DNA of 64,000 nucleotides, from NCBI GenBank assembly GCA_910587995.1, contig CAJUNS010000001.1:62001-126000 (forward strand), given 5' to 3'. Below, one piece after another: positions 8,073-17,314 of the stretch (position 1 is its first letter; every line of letters starts with the position of its first letter). The stretch comes from an uncultured Oscillospiraceae bacterium. GTDB taxonomy: Bacteria; Bacillota; Clostridia; Oscillospirales; Acutalibacteraceae. Position numbers and translations under genes: made by a program. The notes beneath the pieces were generated by a model, which searched no databases, was not told the DNA's origin, and worked only from the letters and a program-made list of their open reading frames with translations.

Positions 8073-8858
8073 ATGCTGTGCAGCGAGTTCGACCCGGAGC
8101 GCCGGGCCATCATCAACCCAGAGGACTGCTATCAGCCCGTTGAGGGCTTCCCTGAGATCTGTATCGGGATTTTTTCCAAGCCCATTATGGAATGGATTCT
8201 GGAAACCTACGGCGGGGAAGAGGTCAGCCATTTCGGCTGCTGCATTGGGGCCATACCCGTTTATAAAATCAAGGCCCATGGCACAGAGGCGGCGGTGTTC
8301 ATGCCCCTGGTGGGCGGGCCGGGCGCGGCCACGACCATTGAGGAGTGCATCCCCCAGGGCGGGAAATACTTTGTGTATTTCGGCGCCGCCGGGGTGCTGC
8401 AAAAGGGCGTGTCCCACGGCAAGCTTCTGCTGCCCACCGCCGCCGTGCGGGACGAGGGGCTCTCCTACCACTACCTGCCCCCGGCGGACGAAGTGGAGCT
8501 GGACCCCCTGAGCGTGTCCGCCTGCCGGGAGGCCCTGGAAAGCCTGGGCGTGCCCTATGTCCAGGGCAAGACCTGGACCACGGACGCTTTTTATCGGGAG
8601 ACCCGGCAGAAAGCCGCCCGCCGCCGGGAGCAGGGCTGCGTCTTTGTGGAGATGGAGTGCGCCAGCTTGGCGGCGGTTGCCCAGTTCCGGGGGGTACCAT
8701 TTGCTGAGTTTTTCTATGCCACAGACACCGTGGACGACGCGGGATGGGACAGCGGAGTTCTCCACGAAAAGGGCCGGGGCCTGGAGGATGTCTGCTTCCG
8801 GGCCGCGGTGGAGACCGGCAAGAACATGGCCGCGCAGGCTGCGCGGGGAAAGGACTGA
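8073..8858 (+). CDS. Nucleoside phosphorylase family protein (uridine/purine phosphorylase-like)
   Basis: PNP/UDP phosphorylase superfamily enzyme expected to cleave nucleosides with phosphate to base and ribose-1-phosphate. The 261-residue protein shows the glycine-rich FMPLVGGPGAATTIEECI and YFVYFGAAGVLQKGVSHGKLL regions, and the substrate-binding loop VEMECASLAAVAQFRG with the ribose-contacting Met-Glu pair. It is closer to uridine phosphorylases than to hexameric DeoD, but substrate cannot be assigned. ATG 8073 follows AAGGAGGG; the open frame continuing upstream crosses the repeat and is spurious. The small unknown gene behind it starts within a few bases. Confidence 0.85.
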   Translation: MLCSEFDPERRAIINPEDCYQPVEGFPEICIGIFSKPIMEWILETYGGEEVSHFGCCIGAIPVYKIKAHGTEAAVFMPLVGGPGAATTIEECIPQGGKYFVYFGAAGVLQKGVSHGKLLLPTAAVRDEGLSYHYLPPADEVELDPLSVSACREALESLGVPYVQGKTWTTDAFYRETRQKAARRREQGCVFVEMECASLAAVAQFRGVPFAEFFYATDTVDDAGWDSGVLHEKGRGLEDVCFRAAVETGKNMAAQAARGKD

Positions 8859-8863
8859 CCGCT

Positions 8864-9124
8864 TTGTATATTATGTCTCAGGACGGGCAGACCCTGGGAA
8901 AGTACCAGCTGCTCACCATAAAGAAAATATTTGGCGGCAGGAAGGAAGAACAGTGGGGCCTGTACGGCTACTGCCCCACCGGCAGCGCGGACCGGGCGCT
9001 GTTTTTAGAGCCCATTATTGCCCAGTACCCCAGCAAGGACCGGGCCCAGCAGGAGCTGGACGCTGTTTTCACGGCCATAGAGAGCGGGCGGCCCACATAC
9101 CGGTTAAAGCAAAATATAGAATAG
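8864..9124 (+). CDS. Small conserved-looking protein, unknown function
   Basis: About 86 residues, no recognised domain, no signal peptide or membrane span. Sequence begins (M)[16 protein letters not shown] and continues with [18 protein letters not shown] and [15 protein letters not shown]. The opening YIMSQDG resembles short proteins common in Clostridia, which supports the TTG start at 8864 (AAAGGA nine bases upstream). The alternative ATG is at 8873, just three codons later. It sits five bases after the phosphorylase stop and 28 bases before rplI, so it is part of the same transcript. Confidence 0.7.
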   Translation: MYIMSQDGQTLGKYQLLTIKKIFGGRKEEQWGLYGYCPTGSADRALFLEPIIAQYPSKDRAQQELDAVFTAIESGRPTYRLKQNIE

Positions 9125-9152
9125 ACTTTTCTTAGAAAGGAAGAGAATCATA

Positions 9153-9599
9153 ATGAAAGTAATTCTTATGCAGGACGTAAAAAGCATTGGCAAAAAAGGC
9201 GAGCTTAAAGAGGTCTCCGACGGCTACGCCCGGAACTTCCTCCTGCCCCGAAAGCTGGCCAAAGAGGCCAATGCCCAGGCTATGAACGAGTTTAAAAACG
9301 CCGAGGCCGCCAAAGAGTACAAGGTAAAGGTGGAGACCGAAAAAGCCCAGGAAAACGCCAAGGCCCTCTCGGGCAAGACGGTGAAAATCTCCGCCAAGGC
9401 CGGCCAGAACGGCAAGCTCTTCGGGTCTGTTACCGCCAAGGAGCTGGCCGAGGAGATCGGCCGGCAGTACGGCGTGGAAGTGGACAAGCGCAAGATTGTG
9501 CTGGAAAACGACATTAAGGCTTTTGGAACCTACTCCTTTGACCTGAAGTTCTACAACGGCATCACCGCCACGATGAGCGTGGTGGTCTGCGAGGCGTAA
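9153..9599 (+). CDS. rplI: 50S ribosomal protein L9
   Basis: Binds 23S rRNA domain V at the base of the L1 stalk and helps hold frame. The 148 residues match the family length. The N-terminal globular domain carries [18 protein letters not shown] and [13 protein letters not shown], followed by the long Ala/Lys/Glu connecting helix and the C-terminal domain ([30 protein letters not shown]). Good AGAAAGGAAGAG ribosome site. It precedes dnaB by 30 bases, the usual Firmicutes arrangement. Confidence 0.97.
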   Translation: MKVILMQDVKSIGKKGELKEVSDGYARNFLLPRKLAKEANAQAMNEFKNAEAAKEYKVKVETEKAQENAKALSGKTVKISAKAGQNGKLFGSVTAKELAEEIGRQYGVEVDKRKIVLENDIKAFGTYSFDLKFYNGITATMSVVVCEA

Positions 9600-9629
9600 G
9601 GCCAGAGGCGGCAAGAGGAGGGCGGACCA

Positions 9630-11015
9630 GTGGATTATGAACGGGAGAATTATCTGAATACCCCGGCCCAGCCCGGGATGCAGATGCCCTTTAGCCTAGA
9701 GGCGGAGCAATCGGTGCTGGGTGCGGTGCTGCTGGACCCGGAATGCCTCTCGGTGGTGGCGGAAATCCTGCCCCGGGCCGAGTATTTTTACGCGGTAAAC
9801 AACCAGCTTATCTATGGGGCCATGCTGGAAATGTTCACCCTGGGCCAGCCGGTGGACTTTGTCACCGTGCTGGAAAAGCTGCGGGATGTGAAGGAGTTCG
9901 ACCGGGAGACCGGCCGGGTCTATCTGGCCCAGCTGGCCCAGCTGGTGCCCTCCCTCAGCAATGTGGAGGTGTATGCGGGCATTGTCCGGGACCGGTACGA
10001 TGTGCGCACCCTGATGCAGGCCGCCCGGGGCATTTTGGACGACGCCACCTCCGGGGCGGAAGAGTCCTCCCTGCTGCTGGATTCCGCCGAACAGCGCATC
10101 TATGAGATCCGCCGGGGCAAGGCCGTACAGGGCCTGCAGCCTGTGCGGGAGATCCTTTTGGAGACCTTTGACCGGCTGGATCTGCTGAACTCCCCGGACC
10201 GGGACAAGTACCGGGGCATTCCCACAGGCATCAGTCTGCTGGACAGCACCATTACCGGCCTGAACCGCTCGGACTTGATTGTGCTGGCCGCCCGGCCCGG
10301 CGTGGGCAAAACCAGCTTCGGGCTGAACATCGCCCGCCACGCGGCCATTACCTCCAAAAAGCGGGTGGCCTTTTTCTCCCTGGAAATGGGCAAGGAGCAG
10401 CTCTGCTCCCGCCTGCTTTCCACAGAGGCCTCGGTGGAGGGCACCAAGCTGCGCAGCGGGGACCTTTCCAACGACGAGTGGACCCGGCTTATTGAGGCGG
10501 GGGACATTCTCAGCGGCTCGGAAATGTATTTCGACGATGTGCCCGGCGTCACTGTGCCGGAGATTAAGGCCAAGGTGCGGCGGCTGAAAAACGTAGACCT
10601 GGTGATCATCGACTATTTGCAGCTGATGACCAGCGCCAAGCGCATTGACAACCGGGTGAACGAGGTGGCGGAAATTACCCGCAGCTTGAAAATTATGGCC
10701 AAGGAGCTGGATGTGCCGGTCATTGCCATGTCCCAGCTGCGCCGTCCTACGGACCGCTCGAAGGACCACCGGCCGGGCCTTTCCGAGCTGCGGGACTCGG
10801 GCTCCATTGAGCAGGACGCGGACATTGTCATCTTCCTCCACCGGGAGGCCTACAACGCCGCCAGCGAGGGGGGCGAGGTGACGGAGGACATGGACACCAG
10901 CGCCGCGGAGATTATTGTGGCCAAAAACCGACACGGCGCCACCATCGATGTGCCTGTCCACTGGCAGCCGGAGTACATGCGCTTTACCTCCCGGGAGGTG
11001 ATCCGCCATGCCTGA
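9630..11015 (+). CDS. dnaB: Replicative DNA helicase
   Basis: Hexameric 5'-3' fork helicase. N-terminal primase-interacting domain (about 20-125: FSLEAEQSVLGAVLLD) and C-terminal RecA-like motor with Walker A ARPGVGKTS at 221-229, Walker B VDLVIIDYLQLM, the HRP loop near KDHRPGLSELRDSG, and the arginine-finger region. 461 residues, normal length. Starts at GTG 9630 behind AAGAGGAGGG. Its stop overlaps the tilS start by eight bases. Confidence 0.97.
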   Translation: MDYERENYLNTPAQPGMQMPFSLEAEQSVLGAVLLDPECLSVVAEILPRAEYFYAVNNQLIYGAMLEMFTLGQPVDFVTVLEKLRDVKEFDRETGRVYLAQLAQLVPSLSNVEVYAGIVRDRYDVRTLMQAARGILDDATSGAEESSLLLDSAEQRIYEIRRGKAVQGLQPVREILLETFDRLDLLNSPDRDKYRGIPTGISLLDSTITGLNRSDLIVLAARPGVGKTSFGLNIARHAAITSKKRVAFFSLEMGKEQLCSRLLSTEASVEGTKLRSGDLSNDEWTRLIEAGDILSGSEMYFDDVPGVTVPEIKAKVRRLKNVDLVIIDYLQLMTSAKRIDNRVNEVAEITRSLKIMAKELDVPVIAMSQLRRPTDRSKDHRPGLSELRDSGSIEQDADIVIFLHREAYNAASEGGEVTEDMDTSAAEIIVAKNRHGATIDVPVHWQPEYMRFTSREVIRHA

Positions 11016-12348
11016 GCGGCCCCTGCTGCCTGGGGCCAGTTTAGAGGGCCTGCCAGAGTCTGGCAGGCTGGTGGTGGGCTATTCCGGCGGGGCGGATTCC
11101 ACCGCTTTGGCCCACTGGCTGATGGGACAAGTTCCCCGGGAGCGGATCCTTTTGGCCCATGTAAACCACATGCTCCGGGGGGCCGAGGCGGACCGGGACC
11201 AGGCCTTTGCCCAGGCCTTTGCCAAAAGCCAGGGGCTGGCCATCCAGGTGCTGCGGGAGGACGTGGCCAAGCTGGCCCGGGACAGGGGCCAGGGCTTGGA
11301 GGAATGCGGCCGGGAGGTTCGGTACGGCTTTTTCCACCGGCTGGCCTCTGGGGAACAGGACCGCATCCTCACCGCCCACAACGCGGATGATAATGCGGAG
11401 ACCTTGCTGCTCAACCTTTGCCGGGGAGCCGCTTTGGAGGGCCTCTGCGGTATTCCCCGGCAGCGGGGCAAGCTTTTGCGTCCTCTGCTGGATGTGGAGC
11501 GCAAGGCGGTTGAGGCCTACTGCCAGGCCCAGGGCTTGGCTTTCGTCACAGACAGCTCCAATTTTTCCGACGCATTTGCCCGCAACCGGGTGCGGCACAG
11601 CATTCTGCCAGTGCTGCGGGAGCTGAACCCCCGGTTCATTCAAGGGGCGGGCCACACCATGGCCTTGCTGGGCGCGGACCGGGACTATCTGAAGTCCCAG
11701 ACCCAGGCGCTGCTGGCCAGGGCGCGGAATCTCTGGGGCCTGGAAGCCTCCTCTTTGCGGGCCGCGCCGGAGGCTCTGGGGCGCCGGGCGCTGAAGCTCT
11801 TTTTAGAAGAGGCTGGCTGCGGCTCCTTGGAAAAGAAGCATCTGGACCAGGCCTGGGCCGCGCTGGCGCAAGGCGGCCGCCTGGACCTGCCCGGGGGAAC
11901 CGTCCTTACTTGCGCCCAAGGCGTGCTGTGGGCCGGGCGCGCGGCTTTGCCGGAGCCCTATGATTTCCCGGTGAAATTGGGAGAAAACCCGCTGCCTGGG
12001 GGAAAAATTCTAGTATTGGAGAAAAAAAGCCGGGCAGAACTTGAAAAACCGGAAAAAATTCAAAATTTGTTATTCAAAAACGCGCTGGACTGTGATATAA
12101 TGACAGGAACTCTAAGAGTGCGTTCCCGCCGGGCCGGAGACCGGTTTGCCCCGGCATGCCGGGGGCTGAGCAAGCCCCTCAAGCAGGTCCTGCAGGAGCT
12201 GCGGGTACCCGCCCCTCTTCGAAGCCAGGTCCCTTTGCTGGCCTGGGGCCAGGAGCTTGTTTGGGTGCAGGGGGCCGGCGCGGGAGAGCGCCTGCGGGTG
12301 CGGGAGGAAACCAGAAATGTGTGGACCGTCGCGGTCCGCCAGGGATAA
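11008..12348 (+). CDS. tilS: tRNA(Ile)-lysidine synthase
   Basis: Converts wobble C34 of tRNA-Ile(CAU) to lysidine so that it reads AUA. The PP-loop ATPase motif SGGADS is at residues 26-31, followed by the HVNHMLRG and AHNADDNAETLLLNLCRGA motifs. The C-terminal TilS-specific domain has RSRRAGDRFAPACRGLSKPLKQVLQE near the end. 446 residues is typical. ATG 11008 lies inside dnaB, indicating coupled translation. hpt and ftsH follow in the order known from Bacillus. Confidence 0.95.
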   Translation: MPERPLLPGASLEGLPESGRLVVGYSGGADSTALAHWLMGQVPRERILLAHVNHMLRGAEADRDQAFAQAFAKSQGLAIQVLREDVAKLARDRGQGLEECGREVRYGFFHRLASGEQDRILTAHNADDNAETLLLNLCRGAALEGLCGIPRQRGKLLRPLLDVERKAVEAYCQAQGLAFVTDSSNFSDAFARNRVRHSILPVLRELNPRFIQGAGHTMALLGADRDYLKSQTQALLARARNLWGLEASSLRAAPEALGRRALKLFLEEAGCGSLEKKHLDQAWAALAQGGRLDLPGGTVLTCAQGVLWAGRAALPEPYDFPVKLGENPLPGGKILVLEKKSRAELEKPEKIQNLLFKNALDCDIMTGTLRVRSRRAGDRFAPACRGLSKPLKQVLQELRVPAPLRSQVPLLAWGQELVWVQGAGAGERLRVREETRNVWTVAVRQG

Positions 12349-12363
12349 GGAGAGGGATTGGAT

Positions 12364-12933
12364 ATGGTGGAAGAAAAAACAATGCTGGACGACATTGAGC
12401 GGGAGCTTTTCACCAAAGAGGAGCTGGCCGCCATTGTCTCTCGGATGGGCCGGGAGATCAGCTGGGACTATAAAGGCAAAAACCTGCTGCTGGTCAGCGT
12501 GCTCAAGGGTTCGGTGGTCTTTATGGCCGACCTAATGCGGGCCATCACTTTGCCCCTGGGCATAGACTTTATGGTGGTTTCCAGCTATGGCAAGGGCGTA
12601 AAAACCACCGGCGTGGTGAAAATCGTGCTGGACTTGAACATTCCCCTGGAAGAATATGACCTGCTTATTGTGGAGGATATTTTGGACAGCGGCAAAACGC
12701 TGCATTACCTGATGGAGGTGCTGGGGGCCCGAAACCCCAAAAGCATCCGCATTTGTACCCTGTTTGACAAACCGGAACGCCGGGAGGCGGAAGTGAGCCC
12801 CACCTATGTGGGGGCGCGCATTCCGGATGCGTTTATTGTGGGGTACGGCCTGGATTACGCGGGAAAATACCGCAATCTGCCGTTTGTGGGCGTACTAAAG
12901 CCCCAGGTGTACGGCGAACCGGTTGAAAAATAA
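12364..12933 (+). CDS. hpt: Hypoxanthine phosphoribosyltransferase
   Basis: Purine salvage enzyme making IMP/GMP from base and PRPP. The type I PRTase motif VEDILDSGKTLHYL carries the PRPP-binding Asp-Asp/Thr region; LVSVLKGSVVFMADL forms the flexible loop, and the C-terminal VGYGLDYAGKYRNLPFVGVL is typical of Hpt. About 189 residues. ATG 12364 gives better spacing from AGGAGAGG than the TTG at 12358, which remains possible. In Firmicutes Hpt also binds FtsH, encoded next. Confidence 0.94.
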   Translation: MVEEKTMLDDIERELFTKEELAAIVSRMGREISWDYKGKNLLLVSVLKGSVVFMADLMRAITLPLGIDFMVVSSYGKGVKTTGVVKIVLDLNIPLEEYDLLIVEDILDSGKTLHYLMEVLGARNPKSIRICTLFDKPERREAEVSPTYVGARIPDAFIVGYGLDYAGKYRNLPFVGVLKPQVYGEPVEK

Positions 12934-12987
12934 CCGTGTTTGCCGTGCCGGAAAACGGCGGGCGGAAGCAAATAGGAGGGCAAATCT

Positions 12988-14985
12988 TTGGACGGCAACA
13001 ATGGCAAAAAACTGCGAAACCTTCTGCTGTACATCGGCATTCCGGTGGTGGTGCTTTTCATCATCATCTTCCTGTTCAGCAACCGGAACCCGCAGGGAGC
13101 GAACTACAAGTATTCGGACATTTTGGACTACTTTGAAAACCAGCGGGTGACCGAGTACTCCTTGAACCTGGGCACCGGCGAGATGGTCATGAAGCTGGAC
13201 GACGGCTCCGTGGTCGGCTTTGTCATGCCCAGCGTGGACCTGTTCTACCGCTATGCCGGGGATGACATCGAGGCTTATAACGAGGCCCATCCCAATGAGA
13301 AAATGGTGCAGGATGTGACCAGGCCGGCGGAAACCAGCTGGCTGATCAGCCTGCTGCCCACGCTGATTCTGTTTGGCGGGCTCATTTTCTTCTGGATCTT
13401 CATGATGCGGCATTTGGGCGGAGCCGGAGGCGGCGACAAACAGATGAACTTCGGCAAGGCCAAAATCAAGCAGATGAGCGATGAAAAGCGCAAGACCACC
13501 TTTGCGGACGTGGCCGGAGCGGACGAGGAAAAGGAAGAGCTGCGGGAGATTGTGGAGTTTTTGAAGAATCCCTCCAAGTACAACTCCCTGGGCGCCCGCA
13601 TTCCCAAAGGCGTGCTGCTGGTGGGCCCTCCCGGCACTGGTAAAACCCTGCTGGCCCGGGCGGTAGCCGGAGAGGCGGGGGTGCCCTTCTTCTCCATTTC
13701 CGGCTCTGACTTTGTGGAGATGTTCGTGGGCGTGGGCGCGTCCCGCGTCCGTGACCTGTTTGACAAGGCCAAAAAGAATCATCCCTGCATCATCTTCATT
13801 GACGAGATTGACGCGGTGGGCCGCCAGAGAGGCGCTGGCCTGGGCGGCGGCCATGACGAGCGGGAGCAGACCTTGAACCAGCTGCTGGTGGAAATGGACG
13901 GTTTTGGCGCCAACGAGGGCGTGATTATGATTGCCGCCACCAACCGCCCGGATATTCTGGACCCCGCCCTGATGCGGCCGGGCCGCTTTGACCGCCAGGT
14001 CATGGTGGGCAGCCCGGACATTAAGGGCCGTGAAGAGATTCTGCGGGTCCATGCCAAGGGCAAGCCTTTGGCTCCCGATGTGGTGCTGGCTACCATTGCC
14101 AAGTCCACAGCGGGCTTTACCGGAGCGGACCTGGAGAACCTTTTAAACGAGGCCGCCCTGCTGGCCGCCCGGAAGAACCTAAAAGCCATTACTATGGTGG
14201 AGATTGAAGAGGCGACCATCAAAGTGGTGGTGGGCACGGAGAAAAAGAGCCGGGTTATGAGCGAGAAGGAGAAGAAGCTCACCGCCTATCACGAGGCGGG
14301 CCACGCCATCGCCTCCTATTACTGCAAAACCCAGGACCCCGTGCACCAGATCTCCATCATTCCCCGAGGCATGGCCGGAGGCTACACCATGCACCTGCCT
14401 ACCGAGGACCGGTCCTACCGCTCCCGCAATGAGATGCGGGAGGAGCTGGTGGTGCTTTTGGGTGGACGGGTGGCCGAAGCTCTGGTGTTGGACGACATCT
14501 CCACCGGGGCTTCCAGCGACATTGAGCGGGCCACAAAAATTGCCCGGGCCATGGTGACCAAATATGGCATGAGCGAGAAGCTGGGGCCCATCACCTATGG
14601 CTCCGATGGTTCCAATCCCTTCTTGGGCAAGGAGATGGGGCACATCAGCAACTATTCGGAGCAGACCGCCTCAGAGATTGACGAGGAGATTCAAAAGCTG
14701 ATTTCCACCGCCTACCAGCAGACGGAGATGATCCTGCGGGACCACATTGAAGAGCTGCACCGGTTGGCCGGGGTTCTGTACGAAAAGGAAAAGCTGGACG
14801 ACAAGGAGTTCCAGCTGGTTATGGACGGGACGCTGCTGCCCGGCGCCTCTCCCGCCCCTGCTTTGGAGGAGGGTAAGGACGCGCCTGAGCCAGAGACGCA
14901 GGCGCTTGGTGAAGGCTCCGCGGAAAGTGGAGATTCCACCAGCGGCCCTTCCCAAGCCTCCCCCGAAAAGGACGAAAACGCTTAA
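12988..14985 (+). CDS. ftsH: ATP-dependent zinc metalloprotease FtsH
   Basis: Membrane-anchored AAA+ protease for quality control of membrane and regulatory proteins. Two transmembrane spans (about 9-28 and 112-135) flank an extracytoplasmic loop. The AAA domain has Walker A GPPGTGKT at 213-220, Walker [13 protein letters not shown] and the [22 protein letters not shown]. The peptidase domain has the zinc motif HEAGH at 435-439. The last ~50 residues are an acidic, Pro/Ser-rich low-complexity tail. Starts at TTG 12988 with AGGAGGG seven bases upstream. A strong hairpin terminator follows at 15013. Confidence 0.97.
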   Translation: MDGNNGKKLRNLLLYIGIPVVVLFIIIFLFSNRNPQGANYKYSDILDYFENQRVTEYSLNLGTGEMVMKLDDGSVVGFVMPSVDLFYRYAGDDIEAYNEAHPNEKMVQDVTRPAETSWLISLLPTLILFGGLIFFWIFMMRHLGGAGGGDKQMNFGKAKIKQMSDEKRKTTFADVAGADEEKEELREIVEFLKNPSKYNSLGARIPKGVLLVGPPGTGKTLLARAVAGEAGVPFFSISGSDFVEMFVGVGASRVRDLFDKAKKNHPCIIFIDEIDAVGRQRGAGLGGGHDEREQTLNQLLVEMDGFGANEGVIMIAATNRPDILDPALMRPGRFDRQVMVGSPDIKGREEILRVHAKGKPLAPDVVLATIAKSTAGFTGADLENLLNEAALLAARKNLKAITMVEIEEATIKVVVGTEKKSRVMSEKEKKLTAYHEAGHAIASYYCKTQDPVHQISIIPRGMAGGYTMHLPTEDRSYRSRNEMREELVVLLGGRVAEALVLDDISTGASSDIERATKIARAMVTKYGMSEKLGPITYGSDGSNPFLGKEMGHISNYSEQTASEIDEEIQKLISTAYQQTEMILRDHIEELHRLAGVLYEKEKLDDKEFQLVMDGTLLPGASPAPALEEGKDAPEPETQALGEGSAESGDSTSGPSQASPEKDENA

Positions 14986-15012
14986 AGGCGAACATTCTGC
15001 CACGCGAAAGGA

Positions 15013-15043
15013 CCTGCCGTGATCCCACGGCAGGGCTTTTCTT
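15013..15043 (+). terminator. Intrinsic terminator after ftsH
   Basis: CCTGCCGTG, four-base loop ATCC, CACGGCAGG, then GCTTTTCTT. A nine-base-pair GC-rich stem with a T-rich tail about 30 bases after the ftsH stop. Confidence 0.85.
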
Positions 15044-15134
15044 GTGCCAAGCGCCGCGGGGATCTGCGTCCCGCCGGTCCTCTTTCAAAACGTCCTTTGT
15101 GTCCGGTATCTTTCGCGAGAAAGGAATTAGATTC

Positions 15135-17117
15135 ATGCCAAAAAAGCCTGCATACGATAACGAAAGCATTCAAAGCCTTAAGGGCGCGGACCGGGTGCGC
15201 CTGCGCCCCGCTGTCATTTTTGGTTCCGACGGCATTGATGGCTGCCAGCACTCTGTGTTTGAAATTCTCTCCAACTCCATTGACGAGGCCCGAGAGGGCC
15301 GGGGCAGTGAAATTTCCGTCACCCGCTTTTTGGACCATTCAGTTCAAGTGGAGGACCACGGCAGCGGCATCCCTGTGGAATATAACGCCAGAGAGGAGCG
15401 CTACAACTGGGAGCTGGTATTCTGCGAGATGTACGCTGGCGGCAAGTACAACAACAGCTCTGGGGCAAACTACGAGTACTCTCTGGGGCTTAACGGCCTG
15501 GGCCTGTGCGCCACCCAGTACGCCGCCGAGTACATGGATGTGGACATCCGCCGGGACGGTTTCCGCTACACCCTGCGCTTTGAGCAGGGCGAGAACGTGG
15601 GTGGCCTGCAGAAGGAGCCCTACAAAAAAAAGGACACCGGCACTCTCATTAAGTGGAGGCCGGACATCCAGGTGTTCACGGACATTGACATTAGCGCCGA
15701 ATACTACATGGATGTGCTCAAGCGCCAGGCAGTGGTCAACGCGGGAGTCACCTTCCACTTTTTTAATGAGACCGCCCCCGGCGTGTTTGAGCAGACAGAT
15801 TTCTACTATGAAAACGGCATTTTGGACCATGCCCGGGAACTGGCTGGGGAGGACAGCCTGACCACCGTGCAGCTGTGGCAGAGTGAGAAACGGGTGAAGG
15901 ACCGGGCGGACATGCCGGAGTACAACACCAAAATCAACGTGGCGGCCGCTTTCTCCAATCGGGTGCATGTGACCGAGTATTACCACAACTCCAGCTGGCT
16001 GGAGCACGGCGGCGCGCCGGACAAGGCTGTGCGAAGCGCCTTTGTCAGCCAGATTGACAGCTACCTAAAGCAAAACGGCAAGTACAACAAGTCGGAGAGC
16101 AAGATTACCTTTCAGGATGTGGAGGACTGCCTGATTATTGTTATCTCCTCCTTCTCGACCCAGACCTCCTACGAAAACCAGACAAAAAAGGCCATCACCA
16201 ACAAGGGCATTCAAGAGGCCATGACCGAGATGCTCCGCCACAGCCTGGAGGTCTATTTCATCGAGAACCCCATGGACGCGGACAAAATTGCCGGGCAGGT
16301 GCTGGTCAACAAGCGCAGCCGGGAGGACGCGGAGAAAACCCGCCTCAACATTAAGACCAAGCTCACCGGTAAAATGGACATGGCCAACCGGGTGCAAAAG
16401 TTTGTGGACTGCCGCTCTAAGGACGTGAATGAGCGGGAGCTGTTTATCGTGGAGGGTGACTCGGCTTTGGGCTCGGTAAAACAGGCCCGGGACAGCAACT
16501 TTCAAGCGGTGATGCCCATTCGGGGTAAAATCCTCAACTGCCTAAAGGCTGACTATGACCGCATTTTCAAGTCGGACATTATTACAGACCTGATCCGGGT
16601 GCTGGGCTGCGGCGTCCAGGTGAAGACCAAGGCCAACAAAAACCTGGGCGTGTTTGATATCAACAACCTGCGGTGGAGCAAGATTATTTTCTGCACCGAC
16701 GCGGACGTGGATGGCTTTCATATCCGCACCCAGCTTCTCACCATGGTCTACCGCCTTACCCCGGCTCTGTTGGAGGCCGGAAAGGTCTACATTGCCGAGT
16801 CTCCGCTGTATGAAATTACCGCCAAGGACGAGACCTATTTTGCCTATGACGAGGGGGAAAAGGCGGAGTTTCTAAAAAAGCTGGAGGGCCAAAAGTACAC
16901 CATCCAGCGCTCCAAGGGCCTGGGCGAGAACGAGGCTGAAATGATGAGCCTGACCACCATGAACCCCAAAACCCGCCGCCTGATCAAGGTAAACCCTGGC
17001 GATGTGGAGGACGCGGCCCGCATGTTTGACGTGCTGCTGGGCGATGACCTGGCCAGCCGCAAGGACTACATCGCGGAGCACGGGGCGGAGTATACGGAAG
17101 ACCTGGACTTGAGCTGA
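15135..17117 (+). CDS. Type IIA DNA topoisomerase, ATPase (B) subunit, divergent ParE/GyrB-like
   Basis: 660-residue B subunit. GHKL ATPase motifs are present but divergent: NSIDEAREG, VEDHGSGIP, and SLGLNGLGL where gyrase/topo IV usually has a GG.HGVG motif. The transducer region has QTKKAITN. The Toprim domain is intact: EGDSA at 440-444 and DADVDG at 522-527. It is short, lacking a GyrB insertion. ATG 15135 follows AAAGGAA. The partner A subunit follows after 197 bases. It may be a lineage-specific topoisomerase IV; assignment as ParE is by pairing and by absence of dnaA/recF neighbours. Confidence 0.88.
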   Translation: MPKKPAYDNESIQSLKGADRVRLRPAVIFGSDGIDGCQHSVFEILSNSIDEAREGRGSEISVTRFLDHSVQVEDHGSGIPVEYNAREERYNWELVFCEMYAGGKYNNSSGANYEYSLGLNGLGLCATQYAAEYMDVDIRRDGFRYTLRFEQGENVGGLQKEPYKKKDTGTLIKWRPDIQVFTDIDISAEYYMDVLKRQAVVNAGVTFHFFNETAPGVFEQTDFYYENGILDHARELAGEDSLTTVQLWQSEKRVKDRADMPEYNTKINVAAAFSNRVHVTEYYHNSSWLEHGGAPDKAVRSAFVSQIDSYLKQNGKYNKSESKITFQDVEDCLIIVISSFSTQTSYENQTKKAITNKGIQEAMTEMLRHSLEVYFIENPMDADKIAGQVLVNKRSREDAEKTRLNIKTKLTGKMDMANRVQKFVDCRSKDVNERELFIVEGDSALGSVKQARDSNFQAVMPIRGKILNCLKADYDRIFKSDIITDLIRVLGCGVQVKTKANKNLGVFDINNLRWSKIIFCTDADVDGFHIRTQLLTMVYRLTPALLEAGKVYIAESPLYEITAKDETYFAYDEGEKAEFLKKLEGQKYTIQRSKGLGENEAEMMSLTTMNPKTRRLIKVNPGDVEDAARMFDVLLGDDLASRKDYIAEHGAEYTEDLDLS

Positions 17118-17314
17118 CCCGGCGTGCCCGCTGAACGGTGGAGTGCTCGACAGACGGCGGGAGAACTATACCGGCAAAACCATGCTGTTGGCTTGCCATA
17201 GGGGCGTGTGCCGGGCGGTTCGCGGCCTATTTTGCGTTGGGACCTATGGGGAATTTTCCGCTATTCCCCGGAAAACAACGCGTTAGCGGAATATGATGGA
17301 TAGCAGGTGAAAAT

